Shown here piece after piece: positions 1 to 8,916 of a stretch of DNA of 64,000 bases; positions within the stretch are counted from its first letter, which is position 1, and every line of letters starts with the position of its first letter. This stretch comes from Candidatus Methanoperedens sp. BLZ2 (lineage in GTDB: Archaea > Halobacteriota > Methanosarcinia > Methanosarcinales > Methanoperedenaceae), in the NCBI RefSeq assembly GCF_002487355.1, contig NZ_NTMG01000067.1:20422-84421 (forward strand). The letters are read 5' to 3'. Under the pieces are notes generated by a model that saw nothing but the letters and a program-made list of their open reading frames with translations, had not been told where the DNA came from and did no database searches. The translations under genes and the position numbers were made by a program.

Positions 1-875
1 CGCTCGCCCGCAACTGCAACCTCTTCCAGTGTCATGTCTTCACCGCCCGCGATATGGATCAATAAACCATAAGTTTCTGAAATGTCCGAGATATCAAGCA
101 GGGGAACTTCCATAGCCCAACTGACTGCTCTGGTAATACGGTCTTCACCGTCGCCCTCACCTATACCTATAGCACATATCCCTCCTTGCTCCATCACGGT
201 TCTCAGATCGGTGAAGTCGATGTTGACAAGACTTGGCTGAGTAATGGTCTCGGTAATATTCCTGACAAAGTCCCCAACAAGGGCATTAGCAACTGACAGA
301 GCATCGTTTAGAGGTAGGTCCCCTGCCACCTCACTGAGCTTGATGTTATCGATTACTATGGTAGAATCGCAACTTTCTACGATAGCTTTTATCGCCTCCC
401 TTGCCTTTTCCCTCCGCGCCATCTCCAGCTTGAAAGGGATTGTTACACATGCGATGGTTAATATTCCAAGTTCCCTTGCAACTCCAGCAACTACAGGTAT
501 TGCGCCTGAACCTGTGCCTCCTCCCATTCCAGCTACCAGGAATAACAGATTTGCATCATGAAGGGCTGCCTTTATCTCAGGCAGATTTTCCTTAGTTGCC
601 TCTGCTCCCATCTCAGGGGAGCCCCCGCATCCATACCCTTTGCATAATTTTTTTCCAAGTAAAATAAGCTTATCCGCCTTTCTTATCGTGGCAAGATGAT
701 TTATATCCGTATTAGCTGCTATGATCCTGCCACCTGCCATTCCCTTCTGTGCGATCCAGTTTATAATATTGCAGCCGGCACCTCCAAGACCTATTACCGC
801 TATTGAGGGTTTTGCAGCTTTCACTATTTTCCTTAAGTCAACTGTCAAATCTGGTGCCTCTCTGTGAACTTGCAA
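1..875 (-). CDS. ftsZ: Cell division GTPase FtsZ, C-terminus outside window
   Basis: This is the tubulin-like GTPase that forms the division ring. The reverse-strand translation shows the nucleotide-binding motifs in order: GGAGCN near the N-terminus, NTD, the tubulin signature GGGTGSG, and the downstream stretch VDLRT-like region with a conserved NIDFTDLRTVM segment. No ATG exists in frame. A TGA lies just upstream, so the start must be TTG at 875 (giving a protein beginning MQVHREAPDL) or TTG at 848. The gene runs off the left edge of the window, so about 290 residues are visible and the C-terminal tail that binds partner proteins is not seen. It is FtsZ rather than CetZ by its signature and strong similarity over the GTPase core. 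The family is certain; the exact start is not. Confidence 0.95.
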   Translation of the reverse strand, partial: MQVHREAPDLTVDLRKIVKAAKPSIAVIGLGGAGCNIINWIAQKGMAGGRIIAANTDINHLATIRKADKLILLGKKLCKGYGCGGSPEMGAEATKENLPEIKAALHDANLLFLVAGMGGGTGSGAIPVVAGVARELGILTIACVTIPFKLEMARREKAREAIKAIVESCDSTIVIDNIKLSEVAGDLPLNDALSVANALVGDFVRNITETITQPSLVNIDFTDLRTVMEQGGICAIGIGEGDGEDRITRAVSWAMEVPLLDISDISETYGLLIHIAGGEDMTLEEVAVAGE

Positions 876-1089
876 TGAGCAAAAATCGTTGCTACTCCCA
901 TATTGTCACCAATTTGTATCATGACGCATCCAGTACTAAAACTTTGTTATGCGATTCTTTTTCATTCTACAGAGGGGATTGAAGCAATATTAATACAAAA
1001 ATATAAGCTCATGAAAATAGAGTGGCAGCACTCCCTGCTTAATTTTTATATTATGACATGAGATATCACATATCTGCTTTATCGATCAA

Positions 1090-1100
1090 AACTTATTTAA
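1090..1100 (+). promoter_or_regulatory. Probable TATA box for the small gene at 1158
   Basis: An AT-rich element reading CTTATTTAA lies about 60 bases before the ATG at 1158, in the middle of the 280-base gap between divergent ftsZ and this gene. A strong Shine-Dalgarno sequence (GGGAGG) follows just before the start codon. The distance suits a short 5' leader. The rest of the gap (876-1089) shows no gene that I can support. Confidence 0.35.
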
Positions 1101-1157
1101 ATCATAATTAATATATGTATAAATGTCTGTTTTTAACAGATAAAATGGGAGGTAGTT

Positions 1158-1379
1158 ATGAAAGAGGAAGAAAAAATTTTAAGGCCATTTGAATTGGAGA
1201 AAAAATGGCATGGATTTCCATGGCCGCTTGACGGGGACCCTGTGGATATCCTGTGGAAAGATGGATTAATCGAAATAGAGGCTTTCAGGGAACTGGCAAG
1301 ACTTCAACTCGATGTGCATATCCAGCAATTGAAAGGACGTCTTGAAATTGCCCAGAAAGTGCAGGAAATGTTGAAGTAA
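1158..1379 (+). CDS. Small conserved-looking protein of unknown function
   Basis: A 73-residue soluble protein that I do not recognise. It starts at an ATG behind a strong ribosome-binding site (GGGAGG, six bases upstream). It is rich in charged residues, has an unusual Trp/Pro motif (WHGFPWPLDGDP, residues about 17-28) and ends in a predicted amphipathic helix. It precedes a radical SAM/B12-type enzyme by 24 bases on the same strand, so the two are probably co-transcribed. The small protein may assist or be a substrate of that enzyme, but the sequence does not prove this. No Cys residues, no signal peptide and no membrane segment are present. Confidence 0.6.
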   Translation: MKEEEKILRPFELEKKWHGFPWPLDGDPVDILWKDGLIEIEAFRELARLQLDVHIQQLKGRLEIAQKVQEMLK

Positions 1380-1403
1380 GTTCACATAAAGTTTACCCGG
1401 AAT

Positions 1404-2987
1404 GTGAAAAATAACGCAACAGAAGGCTGTGAGGTTCTACTCATTGGTTATGAGGACGAGGAGAACCTTGGTCTTCGTTCAATTGCTGCCTACTTGATTG
1501 AGAATGGGGTTCGGGCAAAGATTGAACCGTATAATAATTCACAAAAAATCTTAGAACGTATTCTTGTTGAGAAGCCAAGACTCGTGGGTTTCTCATTGAT
1601 ATTTCAAAGGATGCTCTTCAATTTTGCAGACCTGATAGCATATCTTCGAAAAAATGGGATCACAGCTCACTTTACAATAGGCGGGCATTTTCCCACTCTG
1701 GAATACAGAATAACTTTAGAGTCAATACCAGGACTCGATACGGTCGTGCGTCATGAAGGTGAATTGACACTTCTGGAATTGTTCCATAATATTGACAGCC
1801 CGGATCATTGGAACATGATAAAAGGTCTTGCATATCGCAATAATGGGGAAATAGTGGTAACCCCTCCACGCCCCCTGATTTTTGACCTTGATTCACTTCC
1901 CTTCCCGATACGGAATAAAGAGGTGGTTACTTACAGGGGACTGGGAATTCACTCGTTACTTGCAAGCCGCGGGTGTCAATACAACTGTAGTTTTTGTAGT
2001 GTTCAACAGTTTTATCGCGGTGCTCCAGGTCGGAAAAGGCGTTCACGCTCACCTTCCAATGTAGTCAGGGAGATGGAAAAGCTTTACTCCGAAAACGGAA
2101 CCCGCATCTTTCTCTTCAAAGATGATGACCTGGGTTTAAGAAATACCGGACAAAGGCAATGGGTAGAAGAGTTTATAGGGGAACTGAAGAGGAAAAATTT
2201 GTCCGATAAAATTGCATGGCGGGTCTCATGCAGGGTTGATGAAGTCGATGCCGAAATGATGAACAAATTGAGAGACAACGGCCTGGCATTTCTCTATCTG
2301 GGAATCGAATCCGGCAGCTCACATGGGCTCAAGACATTTAACAAAGGTTATTCGGTTGACCAGATTCGTCCCGCACTAAATATACTTCAAGAACTGGGAA
2401 TAAAATTCGAATATGGTTTTATGATACTTGATCCCGACAGCACCATAGAGTCTATAAAAGAAAATATTACTTTCCTTGGCGACCTATCCAGAGACGGGAG
2501 GGCAGTAGTCCATTTCACAAAGATGTTCCCTTATATTGGAACCACGATTGCCCACCGATTAAAAACTGAAGGAAGGCTAAAGGGACCGATAGCCTCGCCT
2601 GATTATGATTTCAATGATCGCCGGCTGCATTTATTGGAACATTTCTTTTTTAAATTTGCCTTCGATTTGTATTTGATGGGGAACGGATTGGCTAACCAAC
2701 TGGCAATGGCCAAGTTCGATACCGTAATACTTGATAAGTTCTTTTCCGATGAATTTGATACCCGGACTTATTCGATGGCAGTAAGCGAACTTATTCTCCA
2801 GAGCAACGATTCGGTTCTGCGTACGATGAATCGTGCAGTCGATTTTATGGAGAATCGCAGTTATGAAGAAATCATTTCTGATTGGGATGACCTTGAGACT
2901 ATTGTGCGTGATAGTAAAATCATAGAACAGAATGTCACTGAAGCTCTGCGGAGATTGACGATCAATAACCGAAAGGTTTATACATGA
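1404..2987 (+). CDS. Radical SAM protein with B12-binding-type N-terminal domain
   Basis: A 527-residue member of the cobalamin-dependent-type radical SAM group (BchE/methyltransferase architecture). Residues 10-130 resemble the B12-binding Rossmann domain, with a GGHFPT motif and HEGELT at about 117-122. The radical SAM core follows, with the cluster motif CxxxCxxC at C191, C195 and C198, then a region with KDDDLG and a GIESGS motif typical of these enzymes. It starts at GTG (1404); the overlapping ATG at 1402 is out of frame. The C-terminal 130 residues are unlike known accessory domains to my eye. The substrate cannot be told from the sequence. It probably forms a unit with the 73-residue protein just upstream. 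Confidence 0.85.
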   Translation: MKNNATEGCEVLLIGYEDEENLGLRSIAAYLIENGVRAKIEPYNNSQKILERILVEKPRLVGFSLIFQRMLFNFADLIAYLRKNGITAHFTIGGHFPTLEYRITLESIPGLDTVVRHEGELTLLELFHNIDSPDHWNMIKGLAYRNNGEIVVTPPRPLIFDLDSLPFPIRNKEVVTYRGLGIHSLLASRGCQYNCSFCSVQQFYRGAPGRKRRSRSPSNVVREMEKLYSENGTRIFLFKDDDLGLRNTGQRQWVEEFIGELKRKNLSDKIAWRVSCRVDEVDAEMMNKLRDNGLAFLYLGIESGSSHGLKTFNKGYSVDQIRPALNILQELGIKFEYGFMILDPDSTIESIKENITFLGDLSRDGRAVVHFTKMFPYIGTTIAHRLKTEGRLKGPIASPDYDFNDRRLHLLEHFFFKFAFDLYLMGNGLANQLAMAKFDTVILDKFFSDEFDTRTYSMAVSELILQSNDSVLRTMNRAVDFMENRSYEEIISDWDDLETIVRDSKIIEQNVTEALRRLTINNRKVYT

Positions 2988-3149
2988 TGATGATTTATCA
3001 TAAAACGGAAATGTGGTTGTGGGATAATTATAAAAATTCAGTAGTTTCCCTTAACTATGAAATTTCCTTTCTAAATAGGTGGTGCCGATCAGGGAGATTT
3101 AGCTAAACTTAATTTAGATATATTTCAGGAATATTTAGGGAGAGGAAAT

Positions 3150-4010
3150 ATGAGGAAAGATAAGTTAGGTGGGACTCAATCCAACAAGGAATGCATGGAC
3201 ATAGAAATTCCAAAGCCTCCAGCTGAAGAGCTGTCGGGTAATCGTGCACCACCACGCAAGAAAGCAAAAAAGGCATTACAAGCATCATCAGAAAAAAAAA
3301 TAGCTTTAATAATAAATGACGACAATGATATTGATTTTGGAGATGATCAGAGTGTGCCCACATTTACGTCGGCATTTAAGTATATGGGGTATGATGTTAA
3401 ATTGGAGAAAGCAAGTGAAACTGTATATACAACATGGCATAAATATGATATTGTAGTATGGAGCTGCGGGGATGATTATTCTGCCGTAAATACCATTAAA
3501 TACAGACAGATGCTTGTAGAATACGTGGAGATGGGAAGGCATCTTTTACTTGAAAGTGGGAATGTTGCGGCATGGGCAAAAGAATTTGGAGGAGAGATAT
3601 TCCCGAACCGCATGTTCCGTAAAAAGGTGTTGCATGTAACAGGAGACTGGGTCTATCATGATGTTGGGGATTTGAAATTAAAAACAAATCATCCTATTGC
3701 CACCACACCAAATGCACTTCCCAAAACTATTGGTTTTACCCCTACAAATCCGGGAGATAACTCAGGAGATGCCAACGCTGTCAGGATTTTATCTGATGCT
3801 ACAGGCGTATATAGTTGGTCTTCTGTTTCCTACGAAAATATGCTTTTAAATGATAGTATAGCAGAAAAATCATACGGGCTTGTAGCATATGAATCCAGGG
3901 AAGGAAATGGCGGTCGAATAGTATATTTTGCCTTTGATATAGATGACATTGAAGATGCTGACATACAGCAGAAATTAATAGAAAACTCGGTAAATTGGCT
4001 TAAATCATAG
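3150..4010 (+). CDS. GATase-like (class I amidotransferase-fold) protein
   Basis: A 286-residue protein with a basic, proline-rich N-terminal leader (about residues 1-50) and then a Rossmann-like domain that begins KIALIINDDND and ends with the YFAFDIDDIED / NWLKS pattern seen in ThuA/GATase-like domains attached to secreted peptidases and vWA proteins. No catalytic Cys-His pair is evident, so it is more likely a binding or structural domain than an active amidotransferase. No signal peptide is visible. The ATG follows GGGAGAGG. It sits 12 bases before the metallopeptidase gene, whose own Shine-Dalgarno (GGAGTGAG) spans the gap. The three genes to 7061 look like one transcription unit. Family assignment is tentative. 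Confidence 0.6.
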   Translation: MRKDKLGGTQSNKECMDIEIPKPPAEELSGNRAPPRKKAKKALQASSEKKIALIINDDNDIDFGDDQSVPTFTSAFKYMGYDVKLEKASETVYTTWHKYDIVVWSCGDDYSAVNTIKYRQMLVEYVEMGRHLLLESGNVAAWAKEFGGEIFPNRMFRKKVLHVTGDWVYHDVGDLKLKTNHPIATTPNALPKTIGFTPTNPGDNSGDANAVRILSDATGVYSWSSVSYENMLLNDSIAEKSYGLVAYESREGNGGRIVYFAFDIDDIEDADIQQKLIENSVNWLKS

Positions 4011-4022
4011 GAGTGAGAAGAA

Positions 4023-5126
4023 ATGTCAAAAATAAGTAAAGAAGAAAAATCAAAAATAAGCGGAGAAGGAAAGCATCAACGGTTATGTTCGATACCTATG
4101 GTGCCTGAACGCATCCTGCCAACGGACATCCACCCCACCCGCGCCAGACTAATCCAGATACTGGACAAAAAGTGGGTAAATGGAACAGTACTGCCCTATT
4201 GTTTCCTCAATGAACCAGCTAAGTTTAAAGGGGCTGAGGAGCAGAAGAAAGTTGTGCGTGACGGGTTCAACGTGTGGAAGAACGTGGGCATAGGTGTGAA
4301 GTTCGAAGAGGTCTCAAATCCTGATGATGCCCGGGTCCTCATAGGCTTCTTGCGGGACGATGGTACCTGGTCCCTCGTAGGTCGTGACATCCGGAATGAA
4401 GATTTTAGGAGAGAGTTAGAAGGGAGGACGATGAACTTCGGGTGGGATTTGATTAGGGAGGATCGCAGGGGGGTCGATACTGCGACTCATGAGATAGGTC
4501 ACACTTTAGGATTTCCACATGAGCACCAGAACCCCAACGCTGGCATAGAATGGAATGAAGATGCAGTTTATGAGTTTATGCGCAGGACCCAGATCCCTCC
4601 TTGGGATAAGGATACAACTGATCATAATATCATAAACAAGATCCCACCAGATGAGGTGCAAGGATCGAGTTGGGATCCTAATTCGATCATGCATTATCCC
4701 TTCGCAGCCGGCTTAATCAATAAGCCTGCACAATATAAGAACGGCCTTAAACCTGCGGGCGGGCTATCCGAGAGAGATATTACCTGGGTTAAGACCTTTT
4801 ATCCGCCTGACAAACCGGATATTGTGGATCTCACCATCGACACACCCGTTCCACTCTCCCTAAACCCAGGGGAGCAAAAGGACTTCAGCTTCAGGCCCGG
4901 GGAGACACGGATCTATCACATGGCAACAGAGGGGGACTCGGATACTGTGATGGTCCTGTTTGAGGAGAAGAATGGGGAAAGGACCCAGCTAGCAGCTAAC
5001 GACGATAGCGCTACGGACATCAATGCCCATATTGAGCAGGAGTTGACCGAGGGAAACAAATATATACTGAGCATCCGGCTTTATTATGAGTGGGGACGTG
5101 GCGATACTAAGGTGAAGGTGTGGTAG
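4023..5126 (+). CDS. Astacin/serralysin-like zinc metallopeptidase with C-terminal PPC-like domain
   Basis: A 367-residue metzincin. The zinc-binding motif HExxHxxGxxH is complete at H156, E157, H160 and H166 (HEIGHTLGFPHEHQNP), and the Met-turn SIMHYPF is at 221-227 with M223 and Y225. The last 95 residues form a beta-rich, PPC-like domain of the kind usually found on exported proteases. Unusually there is no signal peptide: the N-terminus is highly charged (MSKISKEEKSK). The gene ends at TAG (5124-5126), but the same reading frame stays open for 39 codons beyond it and joins the vWA gene. The two may therefore once have been, or may still be, one protein. Peptidase family is secure; target and location are unknown. 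Confidence 0.85.
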   Translation: MSKISKEEKSKISGEGKHQRLCSIPMVPERILPTDIHPTRARLIQILDKKWVNGTVLPYCFLNEPAKFKGAEEQKKVVRDGFNVWKNVGIGVKFEEVSNPDDARVLIGFLRDDGTWSLVGRDIRNEDFRRELEGRTMNFGWDLIREDRRGVDTATHEIGHTLGFPHEHQNPNAGIEWNEDAVYEFMRRTQIPPWDKDTTDHNIINKIPPDEVQGSSWDPNSIMHYPFAAGLINKPAQYKNGLKPAGGLSERDITWVKTFYPPDKPDIVDLTIDTPVPLSLNPGEQKDFSFRPGETRIYHMATEGDSDTVMVLFEEKNGERTQLAANDDSATDINAHIEQELTEGNKYILSIRLYYEWGRGDTKVKVW

Positions 5127-5243
5127 ACGATCGGCACATCAGATATTGAAATCGAGAAGGAAGGCCCAAAGTCTGGAAAAGATAATAAAAGCAGCCTCTG
5201 GATCACCGATTCATCAGCGAAGGAAAGAAGGACCTCCCTGGAG
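5127..5243 (+). other. Open in-frame bridge between metallopeptidase stop and vWA gene
   Basis: After the TAG of the peptidase gene, 39 sense codons follow in the same frame and run directly into the vWA coding sequence with no other stop. The bridge has no ATG or GTG in frame; the first usable initiator is TTG at 5244. Its predicted sequence (IGTSDIEIEKEGPKSGKD and onward) looks like ordinary coding sequence. This suggests a nonsense mutation splitting an ancestral fusion, readthrough of the amber codon, or a non-standard start. Confidence 0.55.
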
Positions 5244-7061
5244 TTGCCCGCAGGGTCTTGGACAAGGCTGGAGTTGCAGCCTGCTACCGATGGAAATCTC
5301 CTTCTCCTATGCTGTTATCCAACAGGATCGATAGATACCATATTCAGCATCCCTGTGGAAAAAGGTTACATCTACAGAACATGGTATCAATCTGAGGCAG
5401 AAGGAAGTTATGAAATCTGGTATATTCTTGATGGATACGAAAGCAACACAGTCACATTTCATGTGATTCAGGGAATAGAAAAGACCCCATCAAGCCCGAT
5501 CGGGTCTATTTCGATGCCTGCGGCCCGGTCGTTTGCACCATCCCGAAGTATCGGCTTCTCAGTTGGTGGGGCCAAGGACATCGGCAATTTCAGGGAGAAC
5601 ATAGAGGCTGGCTACCTGCCCCTGCCTACTGATGTGACATTCGAGGGTATAGCTTATGGATATTATTTCCAGACAGCCCAGGCCGGCGAGTGCAAGAAAA
5701 TCTTCTGCCCATCCTACAGCTATGCCATATCAAAAGATCCTTTATCCGGGGAACTTCAGCACTACCTTTCTGTTGGCCTTAACTCTGGCATAACAGATTT
5801 TCACAGAAGCAAGTTGAATCTGGTTCTTGTGCTTGACCGCTCAGGTTCTATGAGGACAAACTTTGATCAATATTACTACGACCGCTTTGGAAACAAAAGG
5901 GAGGCAATGGGAAAGGTCGTAGATGTGACCAAGATGGAGATCGCCAGCCAAACAATAGTGAACCTTATAGAGCATCTGAAAGATGATGACCGCTTTGGGC
6001 TCCTCGTCTTTTCTGATAATGCATTGCTGGTGGAACCCATGATACCTGTGAAAGATAAAAACACAGAAAAGCTCGGTAAGAGAATCATGGAAATCGGGGC
6101 ATACGGTGGCACCAATATGGAGGCAGGGATCAGGAAAGGGACTGAGCTCTTCTCCAGGGTTCGGGGGAAGGTTCCTGCAGGAAATAAGAAATCGGACCAG
6201 GAGCAGTACGCGGACAGGATAATCTTTCTAACTGATGCCATGCCCAATACAGGGGAGACAAAAGAAGAAGAGATGCTGAAAAGCTTCAGGGAGAATGCTG
6301 CCAACAGCATATATACAACCTTCATAGGTGTCGGGGTCGATTTCAACACAGAACTGGTAGAAAAAATGACCAGGATCCAGGGGGCTAATTATTACTCCAT
6401 CCACTCTGCTGAGGAGTTCAGAAAGCGCATGGATGAGGAATTCGATTACATGGTCACGCCTCTGGTGTTCGATTTGCAGCTCTATCTGCATGCCTCAGGT
6501 TACAAAATCGAGAAGGTTTATGGATCTCCTGAAGCAGATGAAGCCACGGGGGAAATAATGAAGATCAGTACTCTATTCCCATCGAAGGTCGAGGAGAAAG
6601 AAATTAAAGGGGGAGTCGTGCTAATCAAGCTGAAAAAGATATCATCTGAGAGAAGTATGAGGCTAAAGGTTACATATAGGGACAAGGAGAATGCGCAGCA
6701 TGTAGATGAAACCGAGGTGGAGACCACAGAAGAGGAATCCGAGTTCTATCAGGGACCTGGCGTTCGAAAGGCCATCCTCCTCTCAAGGTATGGCGATCTT
6801 CTCAAGAATTGGCTCATTGATGAGATAAAGGGGGCGAAGGGAAGAGAGAATGTTCAGCCAACTGTGACCCTGGAAACTGGCATAGTCGCGCCTGTGAAAT
6901 TGGGGAAATGGGAACGCCAATCTATTCCCCTGCATGTCACAGATCAATACAAGAATATTTTTGAATTGTTCAGGGCCTACTTTGAGAAAGAGATGGAGGC
7001 CTTAGGGGATGAAGCCCTGAAACAGGAGCTGGCAGTTCTGGGGAAGCTCGCTGGAGATTAA
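5244..7061 (+). CDS. von Willebrand factor A domain protein (YfbK/Ca-activated channel-like)
   Basis: A 605-residue protein counted from a TTG start. It has an N-terminal beta-rich part (about 1-190), then a vWA domain with an intact metal-ion-dependent adhesion site: DxSxS at D198-S200-S202, the Thr in GGTN, and the Asp in FLTDAMPN. A C-terminal region with a helical tail follows, as in YfbK-type proteins. No signal peptide or membrane segment is seen from this start. The start is weakly supported because no Shine-Dalgarno sequence precedes it and the frame is open back to the TAG at 5124. It probably works with the adjacent metallopeptidase and GATase-like protein, for example by binding a partner through the metal site. 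That partnership is inference from order and spacing. Confidence 0.85.
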   Translation: MPAGSWTRLELQPATDGNLLLLCCYPTGSIDTIFSIPVEKGYIYRTWYQSEAEGSYEIWYILDGYESNTVTFHVIQGIEKTPSSPIGSISMPAARSFAPSRSIGFSVGGAKDIGNFRENIEAGYLPLPTDVTFEGIAYGYYFQTAQAGECKKIFCPSYSYAISKDPLSGELQHYLSVGLNSGITDFHRSKLNLVLVLDRSGSMRTNFDQYYYDRFGNKREAMGKVVDVTKMEIASQTIVNLIEHLKDDDRFGLLVFSDNALLVEPMIPVKDKNTEKLGKRIMEIGAYGGTNMEAGIRKGTELFSRVRGKVPAGNKKSDQEQYADRIIFLTDAMPNTGETKEEEMLKSFRENAANSIYTTFIGVGVDFNTELVEKMTRIQGANYYSIHSAEEFRKRMDEEFDYMVTPLVFDLQLYLHASGYKIEKVYGSPEADEATGEIMKISTLFPSKVEEKEIKGGVVLIKLKKISSERSMRLKVTYRDKENAQHVDETEVETTEEESEFYQGPGVRKAILLSRYGDLLKNWLIDEIKGAKGRENVQPTVTLETGIVAPVKLGKWERQSIPLHVTDQYKNIFELFRAYFEKEMEALGDEALKQELAVLGKLAGD

Positions 7062-7108
7062 TTTTAGCATTTTGACAAATACTCACTATTCAAAGCAGTT
7101 TTGCTGTA

Positions 7109-7180
7109 ACCTGACACTAACTCAGAGATCTCACCCATTGGCTATTGCCGTTGTCCGTCCCCGTTACCCTCGTGTCAGGT
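7109..7180. repeat. Inverted-repeat-bounded 72-base segment in 309-base gap
   Basis: The gap 7062-7370 has no supportable gene. It contains ACCTGACAC (7109-7117) and its inverse GTGTCAGGT (7172-7180), so a 72-base segment is bounded by 9-base perfect inverted repeats (10 of 11 with flanks). The right end GTGTCAGGTAATT recurs inverted at about 39545-39557 in another gene-free gap. This is suggestive of a small degenerate mobile element or its ends, but the length is short and the case is not strong. The gap separates two convergent genes, so a terminator role is also possible. Confidence 0.35.
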
Positions 7181-7370
7181 AATTTCGCGTGTACCGCGTT
7201 GGGGTTGTCTGTACGGTCATCGATTTGGCGTTGCCGTTCTCCCGCAAGGACCTATCAACACGATTTTCCAGATTTCGTAGGTCTGGAAGCTTATAATTGA
7301 TTTTTAAGTATATAGGCTTATTGTCCAGCAAATCTGATCTCGCGCTATGCGCTGAAATAGAGTTTGAGTT

Positions 7371-7928
7371 TTACGCCCTTAACATCTTCATAATGTCGTG
7401 TTTTGTAACAACACCTATAACCTTCCCCATTTCCAATACCAGGACGGCGGGATTCTTCTCAAGTATCCTTGAAACCGTATTGGCATCTGTTGTTGGAGAG
7501 ATCGTAGGAAAAGAGTCACCCATGATGTTTCGGACAAAAAGGTGTGACACTTTCCTGAGGTCGTGGTCTGTCATTGAGCGGACTATCTGATCAGATGATA
7601 TACTCCCGACAGGAACACCATTGTCGATCACAGGCATCTGTGAAAAACTGTGTTCTTCCATGATCCTGGCAGCTTCCTCGACTGAACGATCTGAACTTGT
7701 ATGAATAACAGAAGGATGCATAATTTTCCTGACATCGATCTTTTCTTTACGTGCTTCATCAAAAACATTGAATATTTTATGAAGCGTTGAAAGCCTGGGA
7801 TCAACATCTCCCGATTCTATGCGGGCAATAAGAGGCTGGCTTACTCCTGCACGCGAAGCGAGTAGATGCTGGGTCAGGTTTAGTTCAAGCCTCAATTTCT
7901 TTATATCATCTGGAGTTGGAAGAAACAT
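7371..7928 (-). CDS. XRE-type HTH regulator with two CBS domains
   Basis: A 185-residue archaeal transcription regulator. An N-terminal XRE/Cro helix-turn-helix occupies about residues 8-60 (RLELNLTQHLLASRAGVSQP, the recognition helix region), followed by a CBS pair at about 68-120 and 130-183. CBS pairs bind adenine nucleotides or SAM-like ligands, so DNA binding is probably tuned by an energy or cofactor signal. This HTH plus CBS layout is common in methanogen-related archaea. A short inverted repeat, TATTAC-5-GTAATA, lies directly upstream of the start codon and may be its own operator. The regulated genes are unknown. Confidence 0.9.
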   Translation of the reverse strand: MFLPTPDDIKKLRLELNLTQHLLASRAGVSQPLIARIESGDVDPRLSTLHKIFNVFDEARKEKIDVRKIMHPSVIHTSSDRSVEEAARIMEEHSFSQMPVIDNGVPVGSISSDQIVRSMTDHDLRKVSHLFVRNIMGDSFPTISPTTDANTVSRILEKNPAVLVLEMGKVIGVVTKHDIMKMLRA

Positions 7929-7930
7929 TA

Positions 7931-7947
7931 TATTACTATGGGTAATA
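7931..7947 (-). promoter_or_regulatory. Candidate autoregulatory operator of the XRE-CBS gene
   Basis: A perfect 6-base inverted repeat (TATTAC, 5-base spacer, GTAATA) begins three bases upstream of the ATG at 7928. A dimeric XRE-family protein typically binds such dyads near its own promoter. The region is AT-rich, so a chance match is possible. Confidence 0.3.
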
Positions 7948-8010
7948 AGTGGTATATTAGGATTACTATTGATATCATAATTAGTATCCTACGATTTCAG
8001 ACTCTAATAA

Positions 8011-8916
8011 TTAATTTAATTCATTCGGGTGGGCGAGAAGATCATCGAAATAGAGCTTCCTGTTGGTTCTGGACATATAGAGGCGAACCCACCAGATAGT
8101 TGTCAGTGGCGAGATAATAATTAATGAAATTAAAAAGCTGATATACGGCCATATCATTAAGATTATCGGGATTTGTCCCATTATCTGATCAATTATAATG
8201 AAAACCAGTGTTATAACCAAAATAAATACGAATAATAGAAATACCTCACCCTTATTCTTTTTAAAAAATGATAGGCCAGTCGCCAGGCTTTCTAATGGCC
8301 CCAGATTATCCGCGACAAGGGCGAATCTGAAAACAGCCAACAAAATGCTTAAGATTATTAAATATAAGATCCATAATAAAAACCCACCTGCAAGTAATGC
8401 AAAGGCTCCCATATTTTCTGAAGTTAACATTTTAGAAATATCAATATTCATTGCTCCAGGCACAATGAAAATTATGCCCACAAGTGAAAGTAAGCTGAAA
8501 AGTAATTCTGCAAGGAACATATTTACAAGGTTCTTTTTCCCTGAATCCATCATTGCGGACAAGTTGGATTTTCCTGATTCAGTAGCCTGTATTGCCATTC
8601 CGATCGCCCCTGAAATAAAATATGCCTGGATAAACAAAACAGATAGGACAATTATCAAACCTATGATAGCGATTTCCATTATATTCTGTCCAATAAGTGG
8701 AAGCAGAATGGAAACAACTTCTTCAGGGCTTTTGGTATTCCCAATGTTCGATAAAGATGAACCAAAAATACCTGCAAATCCGAAACTTGCCAAAAGTACC
8801 ACCAGCAGGATCGAAATAAAAAAATTGAGAATAAAAGGTATGCAGATATTAAGATTTTTTGTATATGTCTCAAAGCCGTTACTGATGATTTTTCCGATAT
8901 CTTCCACCATATTCAT
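8011..8916 (-). CDS. Multi-spanning membrane protein (DUF7847/DUF4013-like)
   Basis: A 301-residue integral membrane protein with about six hydrophobic segments in the pattern of the glycerophosphoryl-diesterase-membrane-domain or DUF4013-type archaeal proteins. The N-terminus (DIGKIISNGFETYTKNLNI) is the amphipathic stretch common to that group, and a central FALVADNLGPLESL segment precedes the last two membrane spans. No catalytic motif is visible. A slightly downstream gene for an 82-residue membrane protein lies on the same strand, so the two might be related in function. The role is unknown; it is probably an envelope-associated or transport-related protein. Confidence 0.65.
   Translation of the reverse strand: MNMVEDIGKIISNGFETYTKNLNICIPFILNFFISILLVVLLASFGFAGIFGSSLSNIGNTKSPEEVVSILLPLIGQNIMEIAIIGLIIVLSVLFIQAYFISGAIGMAIQATESGKSNLSAMMDSGKKNLVNMFLAELLFSLLSLVGIIFIVPGAMNIDISKMLTSENMGAFALLAGGFLLWILYLIILSILLAVFRFALVADNLGPLESLATGLSFFKKNKGEVFLLFVFILVITLVFIIIDQIMGQIPIILMIWPYISFLISLIIISPLTTIWWVRLYMSRTNRKLYFDDLLAHPNELN

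Noticed and set aside
3079..3149. Upstream extension of the GATase-like gene
   Set aside because: The frame is open after a TAA at about 3075 and reads plausibly, but there is no start codon in it and a good ribosome-binding site precedes the ATG at 3150.
5124..5126. Genome-wide recoding of TAG as a sense codon
   Set aside because: Several other genes here end naturally in TAG (for example at 4010, 24005, 32081 and 33120) with normal family lengths, so general recoding is unlikely; local readthrough remains possible.
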